A DNA stretch of 64,000 nucleotides. Source: Lysobacter gummosus (GTDB taxonomy: Bacteria > Pseudomonadota > Gammaproteobacteria > Xanthomonadales > Xanthomonadaceae). Of the stretch, positions 55,373 to 64,000 are shown piece by piece (position 1 is the stretch's first letter; each line of letters opens with the position of its first letter). The translations under genes were made by a program, and so were the position numbers. The stretch covers positions 682,001-746,000 of the forward strand of contig NZ_CP011131.1 of NCBI RefSeq assembly GCF_001442805.1. Direction: 5' to 3'. The notes under the pieces are model-generated. The model was not told the DNA's origin. It saw nothing but the letters and a program-made list of their open reading frames with translations, and ran no database searches.

Positions 55373-55807
55373 TTGCGGGCGGATGCGACTGCGCCGTAAC
55401 GCAGTCGCATCGCGCTCAATGTAGAGACGAAGCTTCGGAATCTTTTGTGGGAGGGGCTTCAGCCCCGACGCAAGATCGCCGCGAATCCGCGGTCTTCGAC
55501 GTTCGCGATCATCATCGAGTCTTGTTCAAGCCGCGAGCGGCCCGTAGCATGCGCGGCGCGACCGACGTGGATCGCGACCCCTCTTGCCAGCCCGGCTCGC
55601 GCCTGCCAGCCCTCTTTTTCGTAATCGCCGCGCCGCGCTGACGGCCCGGCGCCATCCCACGCAAGCGACCGCGCGCACAGTCCCGATCCGCCGCCGCGCG
55701 GATTCGCCGATCTGTGCCGCTTTGCGCCTTCGCATCAACGCCCTTGCAATACCGTTGCCATCAAGCGGCTCGCATGCTTCGGTCTTTCAGCAGGCAAGGA
55801 GGGTTCG
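55373..55807. other. Intergenic region with one dispersed repeat
   Basis: There is no supported gene in this 435-base stretch. At 55442-55470 lies one copy of the GTGGGAGGGGCTTCAGCCCC element. The rest shows no feature that I can support. Confidence 0.6.
55442..55470. repeat. Dispersed repeat copy
   Basis: TCTTTTGTGGGAGGGGCTTCAGCCCCGACG, the same element as at 28381 and 42703. The internal GGGGCTTCAGCCCC is a short hairpin. Confidence 0.85.
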
Positions 55808-56818
55808 ATGATCGGCTTCGACGGTATCGCGCGCACGATGCGCATCAGTCTCATCGCCAGCGGTTTGCTCGCCGGCGCATTCGCAACCGACGCCGCCGCG
55901 GCCGGCCTGTCGGCGCAATCGGCCGCCGACCGCGCCGCGCTCGCCCTGCGCTGGGCACCGGTGCATTACCAGGACGTCGACCAGACCGGCAGCCACGCAC
56001 TCGGCGGCGCCGCCGACTACGTCACCCGTTACGATTTCGACGGCGACCTCGACGGCCGCAACAATTGGGATCGCGCCGGCCAGGCCGCGTATCCGCTCGC
56101 CGCGCACGGCTACTACTCGGTGGTCGAGACCAGCACCCACTGGTTCATCACCTACCTGTTCTTCCATCCGCGCGACTGGACCGATTCCTTCTTCGACACC
56201 GAACACGAGAACGACGCCGAAGGCGTGCTGTTCGCAATCGCACGCGACGGCTCCACCTACGGCACGCTCAAGGCCGCGGTGACCGTCGCCCACACCGACT
56301 TCTTCTCTTTCGTCCCCGCCGGCAGCAACTGGACCGCCGGCGCCGAAAACGTGGACGGCTCGCTGTCGTTCCTGACCTACCAGGGCGCCCCGCACCCGGT
56401 CACCGCGCAGGAAGCGAAAGGCCACGGCCTCAAAGCCTGGCCGGCCTACAACATCAACGGCGACGGCGTGATCTATTACCCCTCGCTCACCATCGCGGAA
56501 GTTCCGTCCAACGCCGACGACCGCGACGTCAAGTACAGACTCATCGACATCTTCGAACCCGGCGGCATGTGGGATCAGCGTAACAACAGCTGGCTGTTCG
56601 CCGGCTACGGCAGCTTCGCCGGCGACAAGACCGGCGGCTGCGGCAGCGGCGCGATCGGCTGCAACACCAACTCGGCGAATGCGCCTTGGGGTTGGGACGA
56701 CAGCAACGATGGTCCGGGGCGGGGGATGTTGGCTAGCGATCCGGTGGGAGTGGTGACGAATTATTTTCGGATTCCGGAAGGGGTGAGTGCGAGCTATACC
56801 TACAATCCTTATCGCTAG
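55808..56818 (+). CDS. Secreted protein of uncertain family
   Basis: The 336-residue protein has a Sec signal (ISLIASGLLAGAFATDAAAA). The mature part contains LALRWAPVHYQDVDQTG, then WFITYLFFHPRDWTD, and an acidic centre DTEHENDAEGVLFAIARDG. The END-E-G block loosely recalls necrosis-inducing NPP1-type and Vps62-like secreted proteins, whose metal-binding centre lies in a similar place, but the canonical NPP1 heptapeptide is not present. A C-terminal disulfide-capable stretch (GGCGSGAIGCNTNS) follows. GGAGGG precedes the ATG. The role is unknown; an extracellular enzyme or toxin is possible. Confidence 0.7.
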   Translation: MIGFDGIARTMRISLIASGLLAGAFATDAAAAGLSAQSAADRAALALRWAPVHYQDVDQTGSHALGGAADYVTRYDFDGDLDGRNNWDRAGQAAYPLAAHGYYSVVETSTHWFITYLFFHPRDWTDSFFDTEHENDAEGVLFAIARDGSTYGTLKAAVTVAHTDFFSFVPAGSNWTAGAENVDGSLSFLTYQGAPHPVTAQEAKGHGLKAWPAYNINGDGVIYYPSLTIAEVPSNADDRDVKYRLIDIFEPGGMWDQRNNSWLFAGYGSFAGDKTGGCGSGAIGCNTNSANAPWGWDDSNDGPGRGMLASDPVGVVTNYFRIPEGVSASYTYNPYR

Positions 56819-57043
56819 GTTCGCTTAGTGCGCAGTGCAGGCGCTTGCTTGCAAAGGCAGGCGTCTGCATCCAAAAGGCCGGGTGCCGAACAGCGTCGAT
56901 AGCTTGGCGGAACATGGGGCTGGGCCTTAAGCTCGGCCTGCCGATGCGGCCGTGTCTGTGCATGGAATTCCCAGCCGCCCGGCTTTCGCGAGTAAGGGCC
57001 GAGCCATGTGGAAAAATCATTGCTGTGATACATCCAGGTAGCG

Positions 57044-57388
57044 ATGGGCGCCGCGACCAGCGTGCTGGTGCTGTCCACGCTCAGGATGTTTTATTACCTC
57101 GAGATCGACCGCAGACCGCAGATGAGCCCGGGAATGTTTGTTGTCTTCGCCCCGATTCTGGTAGCCCCGTTTGTATTCGGTTCTGTGTTTATGGAGTACA
57201 TCGCCAGGCGGTTTTTGCCGAGATTGAACGGTGCGTGGCCGTGGTTGATCGGCGCGTCCTATACAGGAGTCTTGTTCGGCTAGTTCGAAAGCTGGTTTAT
57301 AGTGCTGTGCTTGCTAGTCAATCCGGTATCAGCTCATGTGCTCGTTGCCCGTTACCGGTATTTGCGGGCTAATCGGTCCGTCTTCTAA
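57044..57388 (+). pseudogene. Small membrane protein gene interrupted by an amber codon
   Basis: From ATG 57044 the frame gives 79 residues with two hydrophobic segments (MFVVFAPILVAPFVFGSVF; WPWLIGASYTGVLFG) and stops at TAG 57281-57283. The same frame continues without further stops to TAA 57386-57388, encoding another membrane-like stretch (FESWFIVLCLLVNPVSAHVLVA) and a basic end. The pattern suggests a normal 115-codon membrane protein with one nonsense change, for example Trp TGG to TAG. The family is unknown. Confidence 0.55.
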
Positions 57389-57488
57389 GGTATGCGCGCA
57401 ATTCGCAGTTCCGTTGCGGCTCACATGCGGCGAATAACTCCCACTGCGCCGCATTACTCTTGGACGATCAGTCTACCATCGACACTGC

Positions 57489-57734
57489 ATGCAAGAACTT
57501 ATTCAACCCGGCGACATATACGAAGACGTCTTCTTCCATCCCTGTCTGTGCATCGGCATCGACGACACGGGTTTCGCCTGGGGCATTTCCCTCATCGACG
57601 GCAGCTATCCGCGGACCACGGATCTGTATAAAAGCGGCATCCGCCGCCTGACGATCGAACAAGCCTGGGAATGGAAAACCAGAGGGCCGCAAGCGATTGC
57701 GGCGGACTGGGATGCGGAACATCCGATCGAGTAG
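57489..57734 (+). CDS. Hypothetical small protein
   Basis: The 81-residue protein is not recognised. It has a mixed beta/alpha pattern: LIQPGDIYEDVFFHPCLCIGIDDTGFAWGISLIDGSYPR, followed by a helix LTIEQAWEWKTRGPQAIAADW. It looks like a complete small beta-barrel domain. No good ribosome site precedes the ATG. Codon use is less GC-rich than that of neighbours. Confidence 0.6.
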   Translation: MQELIQPGDIYEDVFFHPCLCIGIDDTGFAWGISLIDGSYPRTTDLYKSGIRRLTIEQAWEWKTRGPQAIAADWDAEHPIE

Positions 57735-57894
57735 TTCTTCTTGTCGGGCAGGCCTGTCCGACCGGGCTGCCCGCTGGCGCCCTCAAGCCGTCGCGACTTT
57801 GCCGAGCCGGCCCCTTCGATGTCGCCTCGCGCGCCCAAACCCTGCATACCCCGCAAAACGCCGTGGAACCTTGCGCGCCTCCGCCAAAGGTCAC

Positions 57895-57923
57895 TTGACC
57901 TCGCCCACCCAAAAAAAGAGAAT
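57895..57923 (+). promoter_or_regulatory. Probable promoter of the RND efflux operon
   Basis: TTGACC (57895-57900) and GAGAAT (57918-57923) with a 17-base spacer. The -10 box overlaps the palindrome listed next. Inferred from sequence only. Confidence 0.45.
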
Positions 57924-57936
57924 GATCGTTCATTCT
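57919..57936. promoter_or_regulatory. Probable TetR operator
   Basis: AGAATGATCGTTCATTCT: 16 of 18 bases are palindromic, with 7-base perfect arms. It covers the -10 box of the efflux operon, 51 bases before the adaptor start, where binding of the TetR protein encoded at the end of the operon would block transcription. Confidence 0.65.
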
Positions 57937-57986
57937 ACGATGTGGCCGCGGTCTGTCCGACCGCAACAACGACCTGAGGCTCCCCC

Positions 57987-59192
57987 ATGCCGTCGCGCAA
58001 GTCCCTGTCCTATAAGACAATTCTCACTGTTTCCGTGCTCAGCCTGGCCCTCGCGGCCTGCGGCAAGGGAGGCGATCAACAAGGCGGTCCAGGCGGTCCC
58101 GGCGGTCCCGGCGGCCAGAAGGGGCAGGTCACGGTGGTGACCCTCAAGCCCGAGACGGTCACGCTGACCCGCGAATTGCCGGGGCGCACCAGCGCTTCGC
58201 TGATCGCCGAGGTGCGGCCGCAGGTCAACGGCATCGTCGAGAAGCGCTTGTTCACCGAGGGCGGTCTGGTCAAGGCCGGGCAGCCGCTGTATCAGCTCGA
58301 CGACAAGACCTACGCCGCCGACCTGGAAACGGCCAAGGCCACGCTCGCGCGCGGTGAGGCGTCGTTGAATTCGGCGCGTCTGAACGCCAAGCGCTCGGCC
58401 GATCTGGTCAAGATCGACGCGGTCAGCAAGCAGGACGACGAAACCGCGGTCGCCACGCTCAAGCAAAGCCAGGCCGATGTGTCGTCCGGCCGCGCCGCGG
58501 TGCAGAGCGCCAGCGTGATCCTCGGCCGCGCCCGCATCACCTCGCCGATCACCGGCCGCATCGGCAAGTCGGCGGTCACCGCCGGCGCGCTGGTCACCGC
58601 CAATCAGGCCGATCCGCTCGCGGTGGTGCAGCAGCTCGATCCGGTCCACGTCGATATCAGCCAGTCCAGCGCCGAACTGCTCGCGCTGCGCAAGCAGATC
58701 GCCGCCGGCACCCTGACCGAAGCGACCACGCCGGTGACCATCGTGCTCGAAGACGGCAGCAAGTATCCGCTCGAAGGCAAGCTGGCGTTCTCGGAAGTCA
58801 CCGTCGATGAAGGCACCGGCAGCTTCCTGCTGCGCGTGGTGGTGCCGAACCCGGACAACATCCTGATGCCCGGCATGTACGTGCGCGCGCTGGTCGGTAC
58901 CGGCGTGCGCCAGAACGCGCTGCTGGTTCCGCAGCAGGGCATTTCGCGCGACCCGAAGGGCAACGCCACCGCGATGGTGGTCGGCGCCAAGGGCACGGTC
59001 GAGCCGCGCGAACTGCAGGTCAGTCAGGCCATCGGCGACAAGTGGCTGGTCGAAAGCGGCCTGAAGGCCGGCGACAAGGTCATCGTCGAAGGTCTGCAGA
59101 AGATCGGCCCGGGCATGCCGGTGGACGCGACCGAAAAGGGCGCAGCGCCGGCCAAGCCGGCCGCGGCCCCCGCCGGCGCGCCGAAGCAGTAA
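57987..59192 (+). CDS. RND efflux periplasmic adaptor (AcrA/MexA family)
   Basis: The 401-residue lipoprotein joins inner-membrane pump and outer-membrane channel. It has a lipobox (LALAAC, Cys25) and a Gly/Pro linker. The membrane-fusion layout follows: a beta-barrel strand (VTLTRELPGRTSASLIAEVRPQVNGIV), the lipoyl half (VKAGQPLYQLDDKTYAADLETA), a coiled-coil hairpin (ATLARGEASLNSARLNAKRS to VILGRARITSPITGRIG) and the membrane-proximal domain. It is the first gene, 13 bases before the pump gene. Confidence 0.96.
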   Translation: MPSRKSLSYKTILTVSVLSLALAACGKGGDQQGGPGGPGGPGGQKGQVTVVTLKPETVTLTRELPGRTSASLIAEVRPQVNGIVEKRLFTEGGLVKAGQPLYQLDDKTYAADLETAKATLARGEASLNSARLNAKRSADLVKIDAVSKQDDETAVATLKQSQADVSSGRAAVQSASVILGRARITSPITGRIGKSAVTAGALVTANQADPLAVVQQLDPVHVDISQSSAELLALRKQIAAGTLTEATTPVTIVLEDGSKYPLEGKLAFSEVTVDEGTGSFLLRVVVPNPDNILMPGMYVRALVGTGVRQNALLVPQQGISRDPKGNATAMVVGAKGTVEPRELQVSQAIGDKWLVESGLKAGDKVIVEGLQKIGPGMPVDATEKGAAPAKPAAAPAGAPKQ

Positions 59193-59204
59193 TCGGAGAA
59201 ATTC

Positions 59205-62200
59205 ATGGCACGGTTCTTTATCGATCGCCCGATCTTTGCCTGGGTCCTGGCGATCATCATCATGTTGGGTGGCGCGATCGCGATCACCCAACTGCCGATC
59301 TCGCAGTACCCGACCATCGCGCCGCCGACCGTATCGGTGAACGCGTCCTACCCCGGCGCTTCCGCCAAGGCCGTCGAAAACTCGGTGACGCAGATCATCG
59401 AGCAGAACATGAAGGGCATCGACGGCTTGCTGTACATGTCGGCGACCAGCTCCTCCGACGGTCAGGCCGGCGTCACGCTGACGTTTGAAAGCGGCACCGA
59501 CCCCGACATCGCCCAGGTGCAGGTGCAGAACAAACTGCAGCTGGCCACTCCGTTGTTGCCGCAGATCGTGCAGCAGCAGGGCGTGAGCGTGTCGAAGGCC
59601 AACTCGGCGTTCTTGCTGGTGATCGGCTTCGTGTCCGAAGACGGCAGCATGAACGGCGCGGACATCGCCGACTACGTCGCCGCCAACCTGGTCGATCCGC
59701 TCGCGCGCGTCAACGGCGTCGGCAGCACTCAGCTGTTCGGCACCAAGTACGCGATGCGCATCTGGCTCGACCCGGACAAGCTCAACACCTACAAGCTGAC
59801 CCCGACCGACGTCATCAACGCCCTGCGCGCGCAGAACGCCCAGGTCGCGGTCGGTCAGCTCGGCGGCACGCCGTCGGTGAAGGGCCAGCAGCTCAACGCG
59901 ACCATCACCGCGCAGGATCGCCTGCAGACCGCCGACCAGTTCAAGAACATCGTCGTGCGCGCCAACAGCTCCGGCGCGGTGCTGAAGCTGTCGGACGTGG
60001 CCCGTGTCGAACTGGGCCAGGAGGACTACAGCACCATCGCCCGCTTCAACGGCAAGCCGGCGACGGGTATCGCGATCTCGCTGGCGACCGGCGCCAACGC
60101 GCTGGCCACCGCGCAGGCGATCCAGGCCGAACTCGAACAGCTCAAGCCTTCGTTCCCGAAGGGCCTCAAGGCGGTGACGCCGTTCGACACCACGCCGTTC
60201 GTGCGCGTGGCGATCGAGGAAGTGATCAAGACCCTGCTCGAAGCGATCGTGCTGGTGTTCCTGGTGATGTACCTGTTCCTGCAGAACTTCCGCGCCACGC
60301 TGATCCCGACGATCGCGGTGCCGGTGGTGTTGCTGGGTACTTTCGGCCTGCTGGCCTTGTTCGGTTACTCGGTCAACATGTTGACCATGTTCGCGGTGGT
60401 GCTGGCGATCGGCCTGCTGGTCGATGACGCCATCGTCGTGGTCGAAAACGTCGAGCGCGTGATGAGCGAGGAAGGTCTCTCGCCCAAGGAAGCCACGCGC
60501 AAGTCGATGGACCAGATCACCGGCGCGCTGGTCGGTATCGGCCTGGTGCTGTCGGCGGTGTTCGTGCCGATGGCGTTCCTGGGCGGCGCGACCGGCGTCA
60601 TCTATCGCCAGTTCTCGGTGACCATCGTTTCGGCCATGGGCCTGTCGGTGCTGGTGGCGATCGTGCTGACGCCGGCGCTGTGCGCGACCATGCTCAAGCA
60701 GATCGAGAAGGGCCACCACGCCTCCGACAAGGGCTTCTTCGGCTGGTTCAACGACAAGTTCGACCGCGGCAACAAGAAGTACCAGGGCGTGGTGCGCGGC
60801 ATCGTCACCCGCACCGGCCGCTTCATGATCGTGTTCGCGGCGATGGCGGCGTTGATGGCGGTGTTGTTCATCCGCCTGCCGTCCTCGTTCCTGCCGCAGG
60901 AAGATCAGGGCTTTTTGTTCACCATCGTGCAGGCGCCGGTCGGCGCCACGCAGGAACGCACCGGCGAAGTGCTCAAGAAGGTCGAAGAGCAGTTCCTGGG
61001 CGACAAGGCCGTGGATTCGCTGTTCACCGTGCAGGGCTTCAGCTTCGCCGGTAACGGCCAGAACGCGGGTATGGCGTTCTCGCAGCTCAAGCCGTGGGAA
61101 GAGCGCGAGACCACCTGGGGCGATCGCTGGCGCTGGCTGACCAGTTTCGGCAAGACGCCGATGCCCGACAACAGCGTCAACGGCGTCGTCGGCCGGGCGA
61201 TGGGCAGCTTCATGCAGATCAAGGATGCGTTCGTGTTCGCGCTGGCGCCGCCGGCGGTGTTCGAACTGGGCAACTCCAACGGCTTCGTGTTCTACATGAA
61301 GGACAACGGTTCGCTGGGTCACGATGCACTGGTCGCCGCGCGCAACCAGTTCCTCGGCATGGCCGGCAAGAGCGAGTTGCTGCAGAACGTGCGTCCGAAC
61401 GGCATGGAAGACACCCCGCAGTTCCGCGTCGATGTCGATAACCAGAAGGCCGCCGCGTTGGGCCTGAACATCGCCGACATCAATTCGACCCTGCAGGCGG
61501 CCTGGGGCGGCCAGTACATCGACGACTTCGTCGATCGCGGCCGCGTCAAGCGCGTCTACATCCAGGCCGACGCGCCGTTCCGCATGGCGCCCACCGATTT
61601 CAATCGCTGGTACGTGCGCAACGACAAGGGCGAGATGGTGCCGTTCTCGGCCTTCGCCACCACCCGTTGGGAATTCGGTTCGCCGCGACTTGAGCGTTAC
61701 AACGGTGTCTCGGCGCTGGAAATCAACGGCGAAGCCAAGCCGGGCGTGAGCTCGGGCCAGGCGATGGCCGAGGTCGAGAAGCTGGTGGCGCAGTTGCCGC
61801 CGGGCATCGGTCTGGAATGGACGGGCCTGTCGTATCAGGAACGCCAGGCCGGCGCGCAGACGCCGCTGCTGTACACGCTGTCGCTGTTGATCGTGTTCCT
61901 GTGTCTGGCGGCGATGTACGAAAGCTGGGCCATCCCGACTTCGGTGCTGCTGATCGCGCCGATGGGCATCCTGGGCACGGTGCTGGCGACGTGGCTGCGC
62001 GGCATGGAACGCGACGTCTACTTCCAGGTGGCGATGCTCACCACGGTGGGCTTGTCGAGTAAGAACGCGATTTTGATCGTCGAGTTCGCGAAGGAGAACC
62101 TTGAGAAAGGCATGGACCTGATCTCGGGCACGTTGGCGGCCGTCCGCGACCGTCTGCGCCCGATCATCATGACCTCGCTGGCCTTCGGCCTGGGCGTGTT

Positions 62201-62399
62201 GCCGCTGGCGCTGGCGAGCGGCGCGGGTTCCGGCGCGCAGCGCGCGATCGGCACCGGCGTGCTCGGCGGCATGGTGGTGGGTACCTTCCTGGGTATCTTC
62301 TTCGTCCCGCTGTTCTTCGTGGTGGTCGAGAAAGTATTCGTCCGAAAGAAGCACGCGCCCGCTGAGCAGGGCACGCAAGGAGCGCAGAGCCATGAGTAA
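59205..62399 (+). CDS. RND multidrug efflux pump (AcrB/MexB family, HAE1)
   Basis: The 1064-residue proton-driven pump has the HAE1 pattern: [20 protein letters not shown] at the start, twelve membrane segments, two large periplasmic loops and the proton-relay Asp pair in [21 protein letters not shown]. The drug-binding region with [14 protein letters not shown] at the end is present. Length and motifs are those of MexB/AcrB. The stop overlaps the next start by 8 bases (62392-62399). Probable substrates are hydrophobic antibiotics, dyes and detergents. Confidence 0.97.
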   Translation: MARFFIDRPIFAWVLAIIIMLGGAIAITQLPISQYPTIAPPTVSVNASYPGASAKAVENSVTQIIEQNMKGIDGLLYMSATSSSDGQAGVTLTFESGTDPDIAQVQVQNKLQLATPLLPQIVQQQGVSVSKANSAFLLVIGFVSEDGSMNGADIADYVAANLVDPLARVNGVGSTQLFGTKYAMRIWLDPDKLNTYKLTPTDVINALRAQNAQVAVGQLGGTPSVKGQQLNATITAQDRLQTADQFKNIVVRANSSGAVLKLSDVARVELGQEDYSTIARFNGKPATGIAISLATGANALATAQAIQAELEQLKPSFPKGLKAVTPFDTTPFVRVAIEEVIKTLLEAIVLVFLVMYLFLQNFRATLIPTIAVPVVLLGTFGLLALFGYSVNMLTMFAVVLAIGLLVDDAIVVVENVERVMSEEGLSPKEATRKSMDQITGALVGIGLVLSAVFVPMAFLGGATGVIYRQFSVTIVSAMGLSVLVAIVLTPALCATMLKQIEKGHHASDKGFFGWFNDKFDRGNKKYQGVVRGIVTRTGRFMIVFAAMAALMAVLFIRLPSSFLPQEDQGFLFTIVQAPVGATQERTGEVLKKVEEQFLGDKAVDSLFTVQGFSFAGNGQNAGMAFSQLKPWEERETTWGDRWRWLTSFGKTPMPDNSVNGVVGRAMGSFMQIKDAFVFALAPPAVFELGNSNGFVFYMKDNGSLGHDALVAARNQFLGMAGKSELLQNVRPNGMEDTPQFRVDVDNQKAAALGLNIADINSTLQAAWGGQYIDDFVDRGRVKRVYIQADAPFRMAPTDFNRWYVRNDKGEMVPFSAFATTRWEFGSPRLERYNGVSALEINGEAKPGVSSGQAMAEVEKLVAQLPPGIGLEWTGLSYQERQAGAQTPLLYTLSLLIVFLCLAAMYESWAIPTSVLLIAPMGILGTVLATWLRGMERDVYFQVAMLTTVGLSSKNAILIVEFAKENLEKGMDLISGTLAAVRDRLRPIIMTSLAFGLGVLPLALASGAGSGAQRAIGTGVLGGMVVGTFLGIFFVPLFFVVVEKVFVRKKHAPAEQGTQGAQSHE

Positions 62400-63846
62400 G
62401 TTTTCGATCCACGCCCTGGCGCTCGCGATCGCGGTGGCGACCACCGGTTGCCTCAGCCTGGCGCCCAAGCTGCCCGAGCAGCAGGCGGCGATTCCGGCGC
62501 AGTGGCCGCTGCCGCCGACCACCCAGTCCTTCGTCGGCGCGCAACCGCTGACCTCGGACCCGGCGGCGGCCTCCGCCGCGACGGATTCGTCCGTCGCGGT
62601 GGCCGATATCGGCTGGCGCGATTTCTTCGCCGACCAGAATCTGGAAAACCTGATCGGCCGCGCGCTCGACAACAACCGCGATCTGCGCGTGGCCGTGCTC
62701 AACGTCGAGAAGGCGCGCGCGCAGTACCGCATCCAGCGCGCCGACCGCGTTCCCGCGCTGGGCGCCAGCGCGCAGTTGGATCGCCGCGGCGGCGACAACG
62801 TGCCGGTCACCGACCAGTACACCGCCGGCATCGGCATCACCAACTTCGAACTCGACTTGTTCGGCCGCGTGCGCAGCCTCAGCCAATCGGCGCTGCAGCG
62901 TTATTTCGCCGAGGAAGAGGCGCGCCGCAGCGCGCAGCTGAGCCTGATCGCCGAAGTCGCCAACGCTTATCTGACCTTGGCGGCCGATCGCGAACTGCTG
63001 TCGGTGTCGGAAGCGACGCTGAAGAATCAGCAGGCCGCTTACGATCTGACCGAGAAGCGCCGCGAACTGGGCGCGGTGTCCGGGCTGGAACTGAGCCAGG
63101 CGCGGACCCAGGTCGAGCAGGCGCGCGCGGATTCGGCGCGTTATGCCGGCCAGGTCGCGCAGGACATCAACGCGTTGAATCTGTTGGTCGGCGAAACTGT
63201 CGATCCGGCGCTGCTGCCGCAGAAGCTCACCGACGGCGTCACCGGCCTGGCCGGGCTGCCGTCGGGTCTGCCCTCGGAAGTGCTGCTGCGCCGTCCCGAT
63301 GTGCTGCAGGCCGAGCACACCTTGCGCGCGCAGAACGCCAACATCGGCGCCGCGCGCGCGGCGTTCTTCCCGTCGATCAACCTGACCGGCTTCCTCGGCA
63401 GCGCCAGCAATGAGCTGTCGGGTCTGTTCGACTCGAACACGCGCGCGTGGACGGTGAACCCGGTGATCAACCTGCCGATCTTCCAGGGCGGCAAGCTGCG
63501 CGCGAATCTGGCCTCGGCCAAGGCCGATCAGCAGATCGCGCTGGCCCAGTACGAGAAGGCGATCCAGTCCGGTTTCCGCGACGTCGCCGACGCGCTGGCG
63601 CTGACCAAGACCCTGGCCGAACAGCGTCAGGCGCAGGAAGCGCTGGTCGAAGCGGCCTCGCGCGCCGATCAGCTTTCTACCGCCCGTTACAAGGCCGGCC
63701 GCGACAGCTACCTCAACCAGCTCGATGCGCAGCGCACGCTGTACGGTGCGCAGCAGGGCTTGGTGACCACGCGCCTGAGCGAACAGGCCAACCGGGTCAC
63801 GCTCTACAAAGTCCTCGGAGGTGGCTGGAACGAGCGCAGCCAATGA
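62392..63846 (+). CDS. RND outer-membrane channel lipoprotein (OprM/NodT family)
   Basis: The 484-residue protein has a lipobox (VATTGC, Cys20) and two OEP repeats. The first has [21 protein letters not shown] and the second [30 protein letters not shown]; the latter is a classic TolC-fold signature. It makes the outer-membrane exit duct of the efflux system. The stop overlaps the TetR start (ATGA). Confidence 0.95.
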   Translation: MSKFSIHALALAIAVATTGCLSLAPKLPEQQAAIPAQWPLPPTTQSFVGAQPLTSDPAAASAATDSSVAVADIGWRDFFADQNLENLIGRALDNNRDLRVAVLNVEKARAQYRIQRADRVPALGASAQLDRRGGDNVPVTDQYTAGIGITNFELDLFGRVRSLSQSALQRYFAEEEARRSAQLSLIAEVANAYLTLAADRELLSVSEATLKNQQAAYDLTEKRRELGAVSGLELSQARTQVEQARADSARYAGQVAQDINALNLLVGETVDPALLPQKLTDGVTGLAGLPSGLPSEVLLRRPDVLQAEHTLRAQNANIGAARAAFFPSINLTGFLGSASNELSGLFDSNTRAWTVNPVINLPIFQGGKLRANLASAKADQQIALAQYEKAIQSGFRDVADALALTKTLAEQRQAQEALVEAASRADQLSTARYKAGRDSYLNQLDAQRTLYGAQQGLVTTRLSEQANRVTLYKVLGGGWNERSQ

Positions 63847-64000
63847 GCACTCCGGGCAAGCCGACCGCCAAGGCCGCCGCGCGCGCGCTGGCTCAGCGCG
63901 AGCGCATTCTCGTGGCGGCGCAGAAATGTTTCGTCGTGCACGGCTTCCACGCCGCGAGCATGGCCAACATCGCCGACACGGCGGGCATGAGCGCGGGCCT
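63843..64000 (+). CDS. TetR-family repressor (N-terminus, cut by window edge)
   Basis: Only the first 52 codons are present. They encode an Ala/Lys-rich start and the TetR helix-turn-helix: AQRERILVAAQKCFVVHGFHAASMANIADTAGMSAG. It overlaps the channel gene by ATGA and is thus the last known gene of the efflux operon. Binding to the palindrome over the operon promoter would make a negative feedback loop. The ligand domain lies outside the window. Confidence 0.92.
   Translation, partial: MSTPGKPTAKAAARALAQRERILVAAQKCFVVHGFHAASMANIADTAGMSAG

Noticed and set aside
57930..62843. An open frame of 1637 codons on the - strand opposite the efflux operon
   Set aside because: Same reason: a mirror of the adaptor, pump and channel genes, rich in His, Arg and Gln, without any domain.

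Overview
The window is a chromosomal segment of a high-GC gammaproteobacterium of the Xanthomonadaceae, most likely Lysobacter or a close relative. I infer this from the very GC-rich codon use, the many secreted cell-wall and glucan hydrolases, an effector ending in the Xanthomonas VirD4-interacting domain (XVIPCD), and dispersed palindromic repeats of the kind common in Lysobacter intergenic regions. No database search was possible, so the taxonomy is inference. I saw no rRNA or tRNA genes, no CRISPR array and no prophage.

Layout. 1-950: truncated IS3-family insertion sequence with a programmed -1 frameshift site. 952-4527: a type IV secretion (X-T4SS) effector cassette, consisting of a candidate gene at the IS edge, an immunity-like lipoprotein, a zinc-metallopeptidase effector with XVIPCD and a small downstream protein. 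4800-18720: ordinary accessory and housekeeping genes (VOC proteins, START protein, MFS pump, DUF1697, DUF2058, arylamine N-acetyltransferase, zinc-ribbon membrane protein, TPR and PepSY proteins, GH64 glucanase divergent from an Lrp regulator, SMP-30 protein, DUF3016, Excalibur, YCII). 18,900-20,060: an AT-richer gene-decay scar with remnants of several genes and a toxin-tail/lipoprotein pair. 20,117-32,371: TrmO, SRPBCC, ABC transporter pair, amino-acid permease, vWA lipoprotein, TPR, DUF2165, DUF3297, SIMPL, lactonase, aldo/keto reductase. 32,495-34,618: an unrecognised 707-residue protein with a run of prolines.

34,988-40,147 is the most interesting region. It encodes an N-acetylmuramoyl-L-alanine amidase, a SpoIID-like glycan-cleaving protein and an M23 endopeptidase in a row. 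The first two share a C-terminal domain. Together the three would attack the three main bond types of peptidoglycan, and the combination parallels the SpoIID/SpoIIP/SpoIIQ engulfment proteins of endospore formers. A paralogous amidase lies at 45,393-47,006.

40,346-57,734: HEAT-repeat protein, cold-shock gene with a structured leader, DUF6630 protein, a translationally coupled condensation-type acyltransferase/glycosyltransferase pair, MATE and CynX/NimT-type transporters, a 1271-residue M48 membrane peptidase, a FrnE-type DsbA protein, a secreted protein of unclear family, and a small membrane gene interrupted by an in-frame amber codon. 57,987 to the end: an RND tripartite efflux operon (adaptor, pump, outer-membrane channel) whose last gene is a TetR repressor. 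A palindrome overlaps the promoter and is the probable operator.
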